DNA from: Calothrix sp. PCC 7103
Lineage (GTDB): Bacteria > Cyanobacteriota > Cyanobacteriia > Cyanobacteriales > Nostocaceae
DNA: 64,000 nucleotides
NCBI RefSeq assembly: GCF_000331305.1
Contig: NZ_KB217478.1
Span: forward strand, 5,305,595-5,369,594
Reading direction: 5' to 3'
The notes below the pieces were generated by a model. That model was not told the DNA's origin and ran no database searches. It worked only from the letters and a program-made list of their open reading frames with translations. Positions 43,928-53,850 of this stretch are shown piece by piece. A program made the translations under genes and the position numbers. Numbering within the stretch: position 1 is the first letter of the stretch; every line of letters begins with the position of its first letter.

Positions 43928-46435
43928 CTACTCGTTTAACACTTTGAGTAATTCGTACTCATTGTAAGGTTTACATAGGTATGCTTTGGCGCCAAGTTGA
44001 AATGCAAGATTACGATATCTATTTCCTGTATGTGATGTTAAGAGAATAATTGGTATGTGTTTAAAGTTGGGTTGTGATTTTGCTTTGGCTAAAAATCCAA
44101 ATCCATCTAAGTTAGGCATATCAATATCACAAATTACGGCTTTTATTGATAAAGCTGTTTGAAGCTTTTCAAGACCTTGTAAACCGTCGCTTGCCTCCTC
44201 AACTTGATAACCTGCTTTTTGCAGTGTCAGCGCGAGTAGCTGACGAATGTTTGTAGAGTCATCTATAATTAAAATTGTTTTATTGTCGTTTTTTATGGTC
44301 TGATTTTCAGTCGGTGCTGAGAATATTAATTTTTCCCAATTAATGATTGGAACTACTTGACCGTTGTTAGTAATTGTACAGTTGGTAAATCCTGTCGGTA
44401 AAGCTATATTGGATTCAAATGAGCGAATTATTGCTTCTTGTTCACCCCAACAATGGTCTAGTTTTATTGCTATATTTTGCTGTTGATATTCAATTATTAA
44501 TACACAAGGCGCCGACTTTGTAGTCGTTTTTGCTGTAATATGGTCGTGGTGCCTACTGGGACGACTACAATTAAAATGCAGATAATCGGCTAAGTTAATT
44601 AATGGAATATGACTATTCTGGTAATGTAAATATTCTTGACCTGCTACTAATAATGTATCTAATGGGGTAAAAGATAATATTTCGCCAATAGTTGAAGTTA
44701 GACATGCTAATAACATCGAGTTGGATTCGATAAATAGCACTTGAGATATTAATACATTAAAGGGAATGATGAGGGTAAATTGTGTACCTTTTCCTGATTC
44801 TGTAGAAACTTTTACGTCTCCATCAATTTGTTTAATGTTACTACGCACAACATCCATGCCAACACCTCGACCAGAAAGTGCAGTAACTTCATCACTTGTA
44901 CTAAAACCTGCTTCAAATATTAGTAGTAATAATTCATCGTCGGTTGCTTGTGCGAGTAGTGTTCTATCAAACCCTATTTCTTCTGCACGCTTTCTGACTT
45001 TTTCAGTAGAGATACCATTTCCATCGTCACGAACTACGATTACAATCTTATTTTGAGTAGTTGTGACACTTATTTCAATTAAGCCTTGTTCAGGTTTACC
45101 TCGGTTAATTCGAGTCTGTCGGTCTTCGATACCGTGGTCAAAAGCATTGCGTAATATATGTAATAGTGGTTCTTGTATTGTATCTAATATACTGCGCTCA
45201 ATTAGGGTTTCGGCGCCTGTAATTTTAAGTTGAACTGGTTTATTATATTCAAGGCTTAAGTCATGCAGTGCGCGCTTAAAGCGTTCAAGAATATCTGTGA
45301 GTGGACGCATTAGTATTTGCGTCAGCGAATTTTGCAAATTTTGAGCAGTCCGATTTAATATAGAATTATTCTGATTGAAGTCGATAAGTTTAAAATTAAT
45401 ATCATTAATTATTTCTTGTAGTTTAAAAATTTGTGATTGCAGTGGTTTTAAGTGTATTTTATTTATGGTGTTTGAAGAAATTTCACGATATTGTAAATCA
45501 ATATTATTACTACAATGCTTTAAATTGCCGAATTGTTCATTCAGGTTTTCTAACTTGATTTTTAATGTTTGACACTGAATTGTTAATTCACTCGATAAAT
45601 CGTTGGTAACTTCGAGTTGTTTTGCTCCAATACGAATGGGTGAGGTAGTGGGAGGTGTGGTGGGGGTGGGAGGAGTAGGGGGAGTGTGAGCAGTGGGTAT
45701 TGAATTTAGTTGATTTTTGAGGATTAATGTTTGAGATTGACGCCAAGTTTGTAGTGCTGATTTACTAATTTCGAGAACTTCTTGGTCTGTTTGTGCGTTG
45801 GATATGGAGTTAATAACTGACTCGCATAACTGGGTAAATGATTCTATTTGTAGCATGTACCCCAAACCACCTAATTCACCTGCCATTGTCACGAGTTCTT
45901 CTCGTAAAGTCTCTGGTTCTTGATGTATGAGTGATTCGAGTTGCTGTAAATAATCTTCGACTTGAGTTTGAAAAATTAAAGGAATAATTTCTTGCGAGTT
46001 TTCTTCAGTTGCTAAAATAGTTGATGCATCTTCTGGCTTTGCTTCTCCGAGTATTTCGTGTAGTTTATCAAAACAATCGCTAATCTTTTCAATGGATGCG
46101 TGATTATTATTACTAAAATTGGAAGTATAATTAGATAATATTTGGCGTAAACCGTCTACACTCGCGAGTAACAGAGGTTGTATTTCATCTATATCTAAGT
46201 TTTGTTTTTTAGTTTTTAAAACTTTAAACGCATCTTCAATCTGATGCGCGTACTGACTCAATACTCCAAAGTTCAACATTCCTGCTCCTCCTTTGATTGA
46301 GTGAGCAGCACGCATCGCATTATTTATATTATGGATACTTATTTGTGGTTCTGATAGTACAAATTCGATTGTATTGAGGTGATTATTCGCTTCTTCAATA
46401 AATTGAAGTTGAATTTCTCGCTCTTTATCATCCAT
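43928..46435 (-). CDS. CheA-type hybrid histidine kinase
   Basis: From the ATG at 46435 (MDDKEREIQLQF) the protein has 835 residues. Domains in order: Hpt with the phospho-His in AMRAAHSIKGGAGML (near residue 45), a P2-like region, a Pro/Thr linker, the HATPase_c with HILRNAFDHGIEDR and GRGVGMDVVRSNI, a CheW-like P5 domain (IPLINLADYLHF) and a C-terminal receiver with the phospho-acceptor Asp in CDIDMPNLDGFG. It receives signals from the chemoreceptor and phosphorylates response regulators. It overlaps the receptor gene by 8 bp. No separate CheW or CheY gene is seen nearby. Confidence 0.9.
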   Translation of the reverse strand: MDDKEREIQLQFIEEANNHLNTIEFVLSEPQISIHNINNAMRAAHSIKGGAGMLNFGVLSQYAHQIEDAFKVLKTKKQNLDIDEIQPLLLASVDGLRQILSNYTSNFSNNNHASIEKISDCFDKLHEILGEAKPEDASTILATEENSQEIIPLIFQTQVEDYLQQLESLIHQEPETLREELVTMAGELGGLGYMLQIESFTQLCESVINSISNAQTDQEVLEISKSALQTWRQSQTLILKNQLNSIPTAHTPPTPPTPTTPPTTSPIRIGAKQLEVTNDLSSELTIQCQTLKIKLENLNEQFGNLKHCSNNIDLQYREISSNTINKIHLKPLQSQIFKLQEIINDINFKLIDFNQNNSILNRTAQNLQNSLTQILMRPLTDILERFKRALHDLSLEYNKPVQLKITGAETLIERSILDTIQEPLLHILRNAFDHGIEDRQTRINRGKPEQGLIEISVTTTQNKIVIVVRDDGNGISTEKVRKRAEEIGFDRTLLAQATDDELLLLIFEAGFSTSDEVTALSGRGVGMDVVRSNIKQIDGDVKVSTESGKGTQFTLIIPFNVLISQVLFIESNSMLLACLTSTIGEILSFTPLDTLLVAGQEYLHYQNSHIPLINLADYLHFNCSRPSRHHDHITAKTTTKSAPCVLIIEYQQQNIAIKLDHCWGEQEAIIRSFESNIALPTGFTNCTITNNGQVVPIINWEKLIFSAPTENQTIKNDNKTILIIDDSTNIRQLLALTLQKAGYQVEEASDGLQGLEKLQTALSIKAVICDIDMPNLDGFGFLAKAKSQPNFKHIPIILLTSHTGNRYRNLAFQLGAKAYLCKPYNEYELLKVLNE

Positions 46436-49400
46436 TGTTTTCTCCAACTTGATACATTTCAAGGCTTTGCTTCATCCGCTTAATTAGTGCTACCGCTTGT
46501 GAATGATAATTTAAAAGCTGTGAATATTCGTTTGTATCTAGTTTGGATAAGTTTTTTAATGCAGTTGCCACTTGTTTTGATGCTTGAATTTGTGACGCTG
46601 TGGCGCCATAAATCGAATTTACTAAGTTATCTATTTGACCACACTTGTCTGTTATTTCACTTAAATTCGCTTTGGCTGCGATTAATGAGTTAGTATTTTC
46701 AGTTACTTGCTGACTTTGTGATTCTACCGTAGTTATAACTTCGGTAGTTTCAGATTGAAGACGATGAGCTATCTTCATGATTTGATTTGATACAGCAGTA
46801 CATTTATTCGCCAATGCAGCTACTTCTTCTGCAACCATGCCAAACCCTTGTCTATTATCTGATGTTCGCGCGGCTTCAATGCCAGCGTTTATTGCTAGTA
46901 AGTTTGTTTGCGTAGCGATTTGATTGATTAGTATAGTAAGGGAAGCTATTTCTTGCGAATCATCTCCTAAATTCCTGATTGTACTAACTGTTTCGTCGAT
47001 TGTATTTTGTAAATTACTAATATTCTCAATATTTATATCGATTATTGAGTTCATATTTACAGAAGATGAAGTTGCAATACTTGCAGCTTGTGCAGCGAGA
47101 CGTGCGCTTTTGGCGACAGTTTTAATTTCGTTTCGTGTATTCGTTGTCGTGGCAATTTTGTTGATATGGTGTGTTTGGTTATCTTGTATTTCGGTTAAGT
47201 GCTGTATTACTTCTAATGGGGTGACTACGGCGCCTTCAATTTGTTCTAACAAGGACATTAACTGAGCAAAAACATGCTGTTTTTGCTGACGCTGCTGCTC
47301 TAACAGATGCTCTGCACTAGTTCGTGCTTGTTGTGTGGTTGAGAATAAGTCAGCACGTTCTAATGCTGAAGCAATCAAACGCGCGGACTGCTCGCATAAA
47401 TCAATTTCTGACTGCTGCCAGTTGCGTGGGTGCGAACACTGATGTGTGATAAGTAGACCGAGTAGCTTGTTATTTACTATGATTGGCACCACTAAATTTG
47501 CTTTGACATTAAAACTTTTTAATAGTCGCAAATAACAATCATTTAATCCGGCTTGATATATATTATTGATGACTTGAATTTTTCCTTGAGTAAGTTTATC
47601 TACGCACTTTCCTAAACAAGGTTCTACAAGCTGCATACCCATTGTACAAGTAAAACCTGCGATGACTGACTCAGCGAGAAAAACCCCTTGCCCGTCGTTT
47701 TCGCAAAATTTATAAATAACAGTACGGTCTGCTTTTAATGCTTGCCGTACATCTTGTACTGCTACATTATATATATCGTGTGCTTTCCACGAACTAGCTA
47801 AATGCACAGCTAAGTTTTTGAGAGACTGCGAATCTTCTAATAATCGTATTCTTTCTAAGTTCAACCCAAACTGCTGCGCTAACTGAGTAAGAAAACTTAC
47901 TTCTTGCGGTTGCCAAATATGCTGTTTATTACAATGATGGACAATTAAATAACCAAAGAACACACTGTCTTGGAATATAGAGACAGTTAGTTTAGATTTT
48001 ACCTGTAGCTGCTCTAATAAATACAAATGTTCGGAATTGAAATTAGCTTCGTAAATATTGCTAATCGCTAGCACTTGATTATTTTTTAAATCATCTATCG
48101 GTTCGAGGCTAACGTACTGGGAAGTAATGATATCGTCAGATATATTTAGTAAACCAGGCGCCAGTGATTCTGCCAATACTTGACTTCCCGCAAGCAAACT
48201 ATAGGAGTATATAGCAACACGGTCTGCATTAAATACTTGTCTAATTTTTGTGACTGTTGTATTTAATAGGGAATCTGTACTAGATGGTTGACGAATTGAG
48301 ATTAATGTATTGGTGAATAAACGCAGTTGCTGAATTTCTTGCTTTTGTTGTTGCTGCAATTCTTCGAGTTTTTGGGCCATATCATTGATGTTGACACCCA
48401 AACTCGTTAATTCATCAGTTCCCTGTAGCGACATCCGAGTTTGTAAATTACCGCGTCCCAATTTTTTTAAAGTATAGTTAGCATTAATGATTCTTAAAAG
48501 CATTCGATGACCTAAAATGGCAGCAATTCCTCCAGCTAGTAAAGTAGTAGCAATTGTAGCAATTACCAATTTCCACAGTAATTGATTGACTGGAGCAAAA
48601 GCTATTGCTTTATCGGTAGTTAGTAAAGTTTTCCATTTTAAGTTACCAAGTTCTGGGTCGCTTGGCCACGAAGCGTTTGTAATAAGTAATTTTTCTGTAG
48701 GTAGTTCTTGAGCATTATTGCCTAGTGAATTTTTATTATTAGACAAAAAGATTCTTCCAGAAGCGTCGGTAATATAGTATTGATCTTGAGTAGCAGTCAG
48801 TAAATTTTGGAAATAGCTGACAGGAACAGTAGAGCGAACGATGTAGAGGATTTGATTCGTATTCCTGTCTTTAACTGGTACAGCTAAATCTAGGTAATAC
48901 TGGTTATTGCTATTTGAAGAAGGTTGGCTAATAAATGCCTTATTGGTTTTTAATACAGTTTGTAAATAATTTTCTTGCTTTTGGTTTTGTGTTAATTTAT
49001 TTTGGGCATCAGCAATAACATTGCCGTTAAAATCTACAATAAAAAGTTGATTATTAATACTATTGATTTTGTTTGCTTCTTGCCAGTTGTTAAGTATTTC
49101 CTGCTGGTCTTGGAAACGACGACTATTAATTAAATCTGGGTTGGGTAAATATTCCAGTTCACGTAACTGTTCTTTGAGAGAATTTTTAATGTTTGTCGTG
49201 ATTTGATTTGCTTGATTACTATGTGCTGTTTTTATTTCTTGCCGACGTGATTGGTCTACAAATGAATATAAAATGGCGCCAATCGTTAGTACTGGAATTG
49301 TACTAATTGCAGTTGCAAATAAAACTGATTTTGCACGCAAGCCAATTTTATCTAAAAATGATTTTGTTGGTTGCTGGTTAAATAAAGCAATTGATTCGAC

Positions 49401-49454
49401 GTGATGATTTGCGTTATCGTTTGGTTTGCTATTGGCGCCAACTTTCTCTAACAT
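46428..49454 (-). CDS. Methyl-accepting taxis receptor with two GAF domains, one cyanobacteriochrome-like
   Basis: A 1008-residue membrane receptor. It has a helix near 41-62, a periplasmic dCache-like region, a second helix near 286-308, HAMP, GAF1 (about 395-540), GAF2 (about 552-705), and a signalling domain containing NLLAINAGIEAARTSDNRQG and MVAEEVAALA. GAF2 has a Cys at 640 (GLNDCYLRLL), the canonical chromophore position, and a Cys at 613 in EPCLGK, near the place of the DXCF cysteine; the 27-residue distance fits the family (TePixJ has 28). GAF1 has Ser-Glu-His instead. The protein is similar to PixJ/PtxD phototaxis receptors, but bilin binding has not been shown. Confidence 0.88.
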   Translation of the reverse strand: MLEKVGANSKPNDNANHHVESIALFNQQPTKSFLDKIGLRAKSVLFATAISTIPVLTIGAILYSFVDQSRRQEIKTAHSNQANQITTNIKNSLKEQLRELEYLPNPDLINSRRFQDQQEILNNWQEANKINSINNQLFIVDFNGNVIADAQNKLTQNQKQENYLQTVLKTNKAFISQPSSNSNNQYYLDLAVPVKDRNTNQILYIVRSTVPVSYFQNLLTATQDQYYITDASGRIFLSNNKNSLGNNAQELPTEKLLITNASWPSDPELGNLKWKTLLTTDKAIAFAPVNQLLWKLVIATIATTLLAGGIAAILGHRMLLRIINANYTLKKLGRGNLQTRMSLQGTDELTSLGVNINDMAQKLEELQQQQKQEIQQLRLFTNTLISIRQPSSTDSLLNTTVTKIRQVFNADRVAIYSYSLLAGSQVLAESLAPGLLNISDDIITSQYVSLEPIDDLKNNQVLAISNIYEANFNSEHLYLLEQLQVKSKLTVSIFQDSVFFGYLIVHHCNKQHIWQPQEVSFLTQLAQQFGLNLERIRLLEDSQSLKNLAVHLASSWKAHDIYNVAVQDVRQALKADRTVIYKFCENDGQGVFLAESVIAGFTCTMGMQLVEPCLGKCVDKLTQGKIQVINNIYQAGLNDCYLRLLKSFNVKANLVVPIIVNNKLLGLLITHQCSHPRNWQQSEIDLCEQSARLIASALERADLFSTTQQARTSAEHLLEQQRQQKQHVFAQLMSLLEQIEGAVVTPLEVIQHLTEIQDNQTHHINKIATTTNTRNEIKTVAKSARLAAQAASIATSSSVNMNSIIDINIENISNLQNTIDETVSTIRNLGDDSQEIASLTILINQIATQTNLLAINAGIEAARTSDNRQGFGMVAEEVAALANKCTAVSNQIMKIAHRLQSETTEVITTVESQSQQVTENTNSLIAAKANLSEITDKCGQIDNLVNSIYGATASQIQASKQVATALKNLSKLDTNEYSQLLNYHSQAVALIKRMKQSLEMYQVGENNG

Positions 49455-49485
49455 TTATTTATCTCAATAAAATAAATTATGAAGG

Positions 49486-50685
49486 TTAAAACGAAGTTAA
49501 ACAACTGACTTGTTGAAATACTGTTTTAATTAATTCTGCTTGAGTGAAAGGTTTAGTTAAATATCCTGATGCTTTGACTAATTTGGCACGTGCTTTGTCG
49601 AGGAATCCGGTTCTACCAGTTACCATGACTATGGGTGTATGGCGAAATTCTGGATGCTTACGTAGTAACGAACAAAGTTCATAACCGTCTAAATTTGGCA
49701 TTGAGATATCGAGTAAGATAATGTCAGGTTTGGCACGAAGGATTTGCATTAATGCCTTGAGTGAGTCTGTGACACCTACAACTTGAAATAATTCTTTGTC
49801 TAAAAAGCCTTGCATTGCTTTTATGATTGTTGGACTGTCATCAATGCACATGACTTTATAAAGCTTATGTATTTCATTCGACTTAATTTCATTCAGAGGT
49901 ACATCCATTTGTGTAGCTGTATTGACAGTATTTTGGGAAGGCGCCTTGACTTGTGGGTCGATGTAGTTATTAACTGGTAAGGATGATGCCTTTGTAATTT
50001 CGGTGTACTGATTAATTTCTTTACGAGAAGATTGTTGAGGTAATTGAGGTTTATCGAAACTATTGAGTTCTTGCTCACTTAAATCTGAAAACAAATAATT
50101 ACTGGTGCGATATACAGGGTGAATGAAATTACCAATTTTTCGCGCACGTTGCTGGCAAAGTCGGGCAATAGTAGAAATATCAATATGAGTAAACTTGGGT
50201 AAATCATCTAAAAAACTATTGGGCAAAAATTCATATATACCATCCCGGAGTTTAAGAAATGAATCCATAACTTCGAGTGCTAACTCTTCAATTAATTGGT
50301 TCACTTGGGACGCATTTATATATTGCTGGTCAAGTAACCAACATATTGCTAAATAGCTCGAACAACCACCATCATCATGATGACTATCAAATATCGTTTT
50401 TAGTTGATTACATACCTGATTGTTTAAATTCATATCAGGATTTACCTGCTGTAATTTTTTGTAGAAAAGATTCCACATTTCATTCAACTGACAAGCATAA
50501 ATTAATTTGCCTTCCTCAAAATATATTGACCACTGTTGTGAAATGCTGAATACCTGTAACTTCCCACTGACATAATCTTGCGAAATTTTTTGTAAGAACG
50601 ATAAATGTTCAAGAGGTTGAAAAAATTTCTGCCTACCAAGATTAACTGTATTCATTGATTCTTGATCTAAAGTAGATTTACTCAT
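49486..50685 (-). CDS. Response regulator with PATAN N-terminal domain
   Basis: From the ATG at 50685 (MSKSTLDQESMNTVNL) the protein is 399 residues. The N-terminal region (about 1-180) is of the PATAN type, with LSFLQKISQDYVSGKLQVFS and WSIYFEEGKLIYACQ. A disordered linker follows, and a receiver domain with CIDDSPTI and the phospho-acceptor Asp in LLDISMPNLDGYELC ends the protein. It resembles PixG/PtxA/PatA-type regulators, which act on type IV pilus motility. It is the first gene of the taxis operon; 31 bp separates it from the receptor gene. Confidence 0.88.
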   Translation of the reverse strand: MSKSTLDQESMNTVNLGRQKFFQPLEHLSFLQKISQDYVSGKLQVFSISQQWSIYFEEGKLIYACQLNEMWNLFYKKLQQVNPDMNLNNQVCNQLKTIFDSHHDDGGCSSYLAICWLLDQQYINASQVNQLIEELALEVMDSFLKLRDGIYEFLPNSFLDDLPKFTHIDISTIARLCQQRARKIGNFIHPVYRTSNYLFSDLSEQELNSFDKPQLPQQSSRKEINQYTEITKASSLPVNNYIDPQVKAPSQNTVNTATQMDVPLNEIKSNEIHKLYKVMCIDDSPTIIKAMQGFLDKELFQVVGVTDSLKALMQILRAKPDIILLDISMPNLDGYELCSLLRKHPEFRHTPIVMVTGRTGFLDKARAKLVKASGYLTKPFTQAELIKTVFQQVSCLTSF

Positions 50686-51297
50686 GGCAATGAATCTGAA
50701 GAATTTAGAGGGTGGACAAATAAATACCGACAAAATAACGCATTCTCCAAGTTATGAAGACTGCATGATTTACTGAAATTATTTTTTTACTATCTATTTA
50801 GTTGTAAATACGAATAGGGAACGGTGAAAACTTGGTAATATATATTACTTTCGCCAAATAAATTATTTTATAATTGTAAATTGAATCCAAACCGATTTGT
50901 TTCTTTAATGTACCATAATCGAGTTTACTATGAAACAACTTTAAATTATTAAAAAATACGCACTGATTTTTATGCCAATTTGGCTTAAAAATCTGCTACA
51001 AGTGTTAATACGATACTTGTTTTAGTTATTATTTTAACCATTATAAAATTATCTTATGTGTTTGTACTGAATAATTCGGTTAATAATTTTGTTAAAAATG
51101 TATGATTAAATACAGGTATTTTTTTTGACTTTCATGTCTTTGTGACTCGGTAAAATCAAAGAAATGTCTAATTAATGTGTATTTTAAAATACTATGTATT
51201 TATATTATATGCGTGTTTAAAAATTATTATTAATACAAACTTGACTTATATTTTGCTTTTAATATCTCATATTTGGGGAATGTATATTTGATACTTA
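50686..51297. other. AT-rich non-coding stretch
   Basis: An approximately 610-bp very AT-rich region upstream of the divergent taxis operon and the LptA-like gene. No gene is supported. Promoters for both sides must be here. Confidence 0.4.
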
Positions 51298-51370
51298 ATC
51301 CCCCGAAAATCCCCTTAATAAGGGGGGCTTTGGATTTTGTTTACCCCAAGTTATTAGGGGTTGGGGGGAT
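51298..51370. repeat. Dispersed inverted repeat with nested G/C-run hairpins
   Basis: The ends ATCCCCC and GGGGGAT pair, and CCCCTTAATAAGGGG (51312-51326) forms an inner hairpin. A third pairing is possible between ACCCCAAG and AGGGGTT. Such ATCCCCC...GGGGGAT elements are common between genes of filamentous cyanobacteria. Confidence 0.65.
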
Positions 51371-51447
51371 CGAGTGGTCATTTAACTGGATGCCGTGCCA
51401 AGATGTTGCAGTTTATATTTTAAGTTTGTAACTAGAAGCTAGCTAAA

Positions 51448-51942
51448 ATGTTTGAAAAATACAGCTTATTATCCAACTTTGCCCAGGCAAGGGGTTTGCA
51501 TTTATCGTTTTTGCTGCCGGGAGTTTTGACTTACGTGGTTTTACTTAATGCGACTATTAACAGTGTTTATGCTCAGGCGCCAGATTATATGGCGCCGACT
51601 AATGGTACAATTCCGACTCCAGTAACTCAGATGCCGACTAATGGTACAATTACAACGCCAGTAACTGGGGCGCCGACAACAAATTTATTGGTACAGCCAG
51701 CAGTACCAAGGGTCAATGATGTGATTACTTGGTCTGGGGATGTAGAGTTTAGATACGAGCCTCAAAAAATTACTGCGACAGCTGAAAAAGCAGAATACTA
51801 TAAATTGGAGCAAAAAGTCGTTTTGACGGGTAAAGTCAAAATTGTGCGAGCAGGACAACCGTATGAGGCAGAAACTGCTACTTTTTTCGTCACCAACGAG
51901 TTTAAGATGACGGCTGATAAAGTAGCCATGCCCGAACAGTAA
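51448..51942 (+). CDS. LptA/OstA-like periplasmic protein
   Basis: A 164-residue protein with an N-terminal hydrophobic segment ending near SVYAQA, a signal peptide. A Thr/Pro/Asn-rich spacer with two PTNGTI repeats follows (residues 50-80). The C-terminal domain has the OstA/LptA pattern ATAEKAEYYKLEQKVVLTGKVK and YEAETATFFVTNEFKMTADK. LptA proteins bridge the periplasm and carry lipopolysaccharide to the outer membrane; this short version may have that role or act with an LptC-like partner. It ends 2 bp from the convergent YajQ stop. Confidence 0.8.
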   Translation: MFEKYSLLSNFAQARGLHLSFLLPGVLTYVVLLNATINSVYAQAPDYMAPTNGTIPTPVTQMPTNGTITTPVTGAPTTNLLVQPAVPRVNDVITWSGDVEFRYEPQKITATAEKAEYYKLEQKVVLTGKVKIVRAGQPYEAETATFFVTNEFKMTADKVAMPEQ

Positions 51943-51944
51943 AT

Positions 51945-52436
51945 TTACCTGTAATTAGTAAATTGTAAAGCAACTGGGTAGTCTTCCTGCTTCAGTCGAG
52001 TTATGACAGCTTGTAAATCATCTTTATTTTTAGCGCTGACGCGAACAGCATCACCTTGAATTGATGCTTGTACTTTTTTAAACTCGTCACGAATTAACTT
52101 AGATATTTGCTTTGCTATTTCTTGACTTATACCTTTTTTTAGGGTTACTTCGTGACGAACGCGGTTGCCTGAAGCTGATTCAATTTTGCCAAACTCAAAG
52201 ATTTTCTGTGATAGATTACGCTTTGCAGCTTTTTCGCGCAGGATACCTTGTACTGTATCGAGAGTAAATTCGCTGTCGGTATTGATAGTGATATTTTCGT
52301 CACCTAATTCAACAGTGGTGTTAGTGTCTTTGAGGTCGTAGCGACTTTTAACATCTCGCACAACTTGGTCTACAGCATTGACTAACTCTTGTCGGTCAAA
52401 ATCGCTGACAATATCAAATGAATACGTTGAAGCCAT
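51945..52436 (-). CDS. YajQ family nucleotide-binding protein
   Basis: A 163-residue protein with two ferredoxin-like halves. It starts [22 protein letters not shown] and carries [32 protein letters not shown] and [23 protein letters not shown] features of YajQ/DUF520. Members bind c-di-GMP or RNA and influence gene expression or phage growth; the role in cyanobacteria is unknown. It lies 90 bp downstream of the MAPEG gene on the same strand. Confidence 0.92.
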   Translation of the reverse strand: MASTYSFDIVSDFDRQELVNAVDQVVRDVKSRYDLKDTNTTVELGDENITINTDSEFTLDTVQGILREKAAKRNLSQKIFEFGKIESASGNRVRHEVTLKKGISQEIAKQISKLIRDEFKKVQASIQGDAVRVSAKNKDDLQAVITRLKQEDYPVALQFTNYR

Positions 52437-52525
52437 AACAGTTTTGGTGTGAGAAATAGGTATGCTTGGGTTGAAGTTGTAAAGGTATTTGAGCTAGGGA
52501 CGCGAATGCCCCTAACTCTAATTTA

Positions 52526-52924
52526 CTAACCTTTAACTTGAATAAGACTCTGAACAAACAAAGTTAACGAACAGAGTCCACCCACAGCAAACATTAGGGA
52601 GCGCAAAATGGGTATATTCAGAATATAGAAAATAGAGTACAGCAATCGCGCGATGACAAAGGCAATTGCTGCGACTGCTGAAGTCTGTGAATTAACACCA
52701 GTTACATAAGCCATTAAAGCTGCTACGGAAAACACCATAAACGTTTCAAACGAATTTTGGTGTGCCCAAGTTGCTCGTTGTGCGTAAGGCGGTAATTTAT
52801 CAAACATTGCGCGAGGAGCAGCCATATCGTAGCCTACGCGAAAACGACCATAGCTGACTACTAGAAATGGAGCGTAAATCAGCACAACGCTAGCAAAAAT
52901 AGAGTATAAAAAAATGGCAGACAC
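52526..52924 (-). CDS. MAPEG family membrane protein
   Basis: A 132-residue protein starting at GTG (MSAIFLYSIFASVVLIYAPF). It has four predicted helices and the conserved RATWAHQNSFETFMVFS and ARLLYSIFYILNIPILRS segments seen in the MAPEG fold, which includes microsomal glutathione transferases and leukotriene synthases. Function in cyanobacteria is not known. It precedes the YajQ gene on the same strand. Confidence 0.88.
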   Translation of the reverse strand: MSAIFLYSIFASVVLIYAPFLVVSYGRFRVGYDMAAPRAMFDKLPPYAQRATWAHQNSFETFMVFSVAALMAYVTGVNSQTSAVAAIAFVIARLLYSIFYILNIPILRSLMFAVGGLCSLTLFVQSLIQVKG

Positions 52925-53061
52925 GGCTAACTGTAAATGTTAATTGTAATTTCTGATGCATGGACGAGTGGATGTAAAGTCCTCAGTCTAAAGTCTATAA
53001 TCTAGAATTAATACTACTAACTCTTGATTGTTGACTTAATGACTGCCGACTTTCAGTAAAG

Positions 53062-53568
53062 TTAATCAAAGTAAAATAAAGTTACCACCTTCCTCTGTTC
53101 TTCAGCTTCTCTACATGTTTGTAACAGGGTGCGGCTATCGTGAAACGCAAAACAGATAAGCTGCTGACAACGGGAGACTATCTCCTTATTGCACAGATAG
53201 CTAGCTTCTGCCAGGGCCAAACTATCATTAGTTGGATTTTCCACAAGATGCATTACCTGTTCAAGTTGTTGGCGCGATTCTAACGGCTGACGGTTTAGAC
53301 TTTGTGGTAAAATTACCGTCAAAAAATTGGGGTCAGCACGCATTGCTCCCTTAATTGCGGCAGAATTGGTGCCGGTTGCACCCGAAGTGATAATGCGGTT
53401 GCCTGATAAAACCAAGGCATAAGTCATCATCTCTATCAGACTCTGATGCGTAATGGGGACGTGACGCGAACCCAGCAGTGCAATTCGTTTAGAACCTGTC
53501 TGCTGGATAGTCGCCAACTCTTGCGCTAGCGTATCGATATTATTAATAAGGTCTGTTGACTGGCTCAA
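53062..53568 (-). CDS. DprA-like Rossmann-fold protein
   Basis: The family core reads GSKRIALLGSRHVPIT and SGATGTNSAAIKGAMRADP, the nucleotide-binding and conserved segments of DprA/SMF-type proteins. DprA loads RecA on single-stranded DNA during natural transformation. This short cyanobacterial group is often annotated as a DNA recombination-mediator protein. The start is uncertain: a TTG at 53568 fits the family start, and the frame is open to another TTG at 53646, with no ATG. The protein is about 168 residues from 53568, ending VVTLFYFD. Confidence 0.75.
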   Translation of the reverse strand: MSQSTDLINNIDTLAQELATIQQTGSKRIALLGSRHVPITHQSLIEMMTYALVLSGNRIITSGATGTNSAAIKGAMRADPNFLTVILPQSLNRQPLESRQQLEQVMHLVENPTNDSLALAEASYLCNKEIVSRCQQLICFAFHDSRTLLQTCREAEEQRKVVTLFYFD

Positions 53569-53783
53569 AGACGGATGCTTCGCACTTCTTAAACAACCAA
53601 GATATTTTAGCAGAGATAGCGCCTTTACTCGCGCGCGCTTACTCAATACTTAAGATTCCTCAACATTCCCAGCTTTACCCTACTACTATCCTACGTAACT
53701 TTAGGCGCCCTATATTGCTTTATAATCACCTACAGTACCTAAGTATCAAATTCGTAGGTTGGGGAGGCACCGCGTTGCCGGGG

Positions 53784-53799
53784 TTCCCCCGGTTGTAGT
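53784..53799. repeat. G/C-rich palindrome in an intergenic repeat
   Basis: The sequence CCGGGGTTCCCCCGG forms a short perfect-type hairpin within a GGAGGCACCGCGTTG context typical of dispersed cyanobacterial repeats. The surrounding 53647-53850 gap holds no gene. Confidence 0.45.
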
Positions 53800-53850
53800 G
53801 CGTGCCGTTGGAGGCAATAGTTCACTAGGTGTAGTTATGGTATTAAGATT

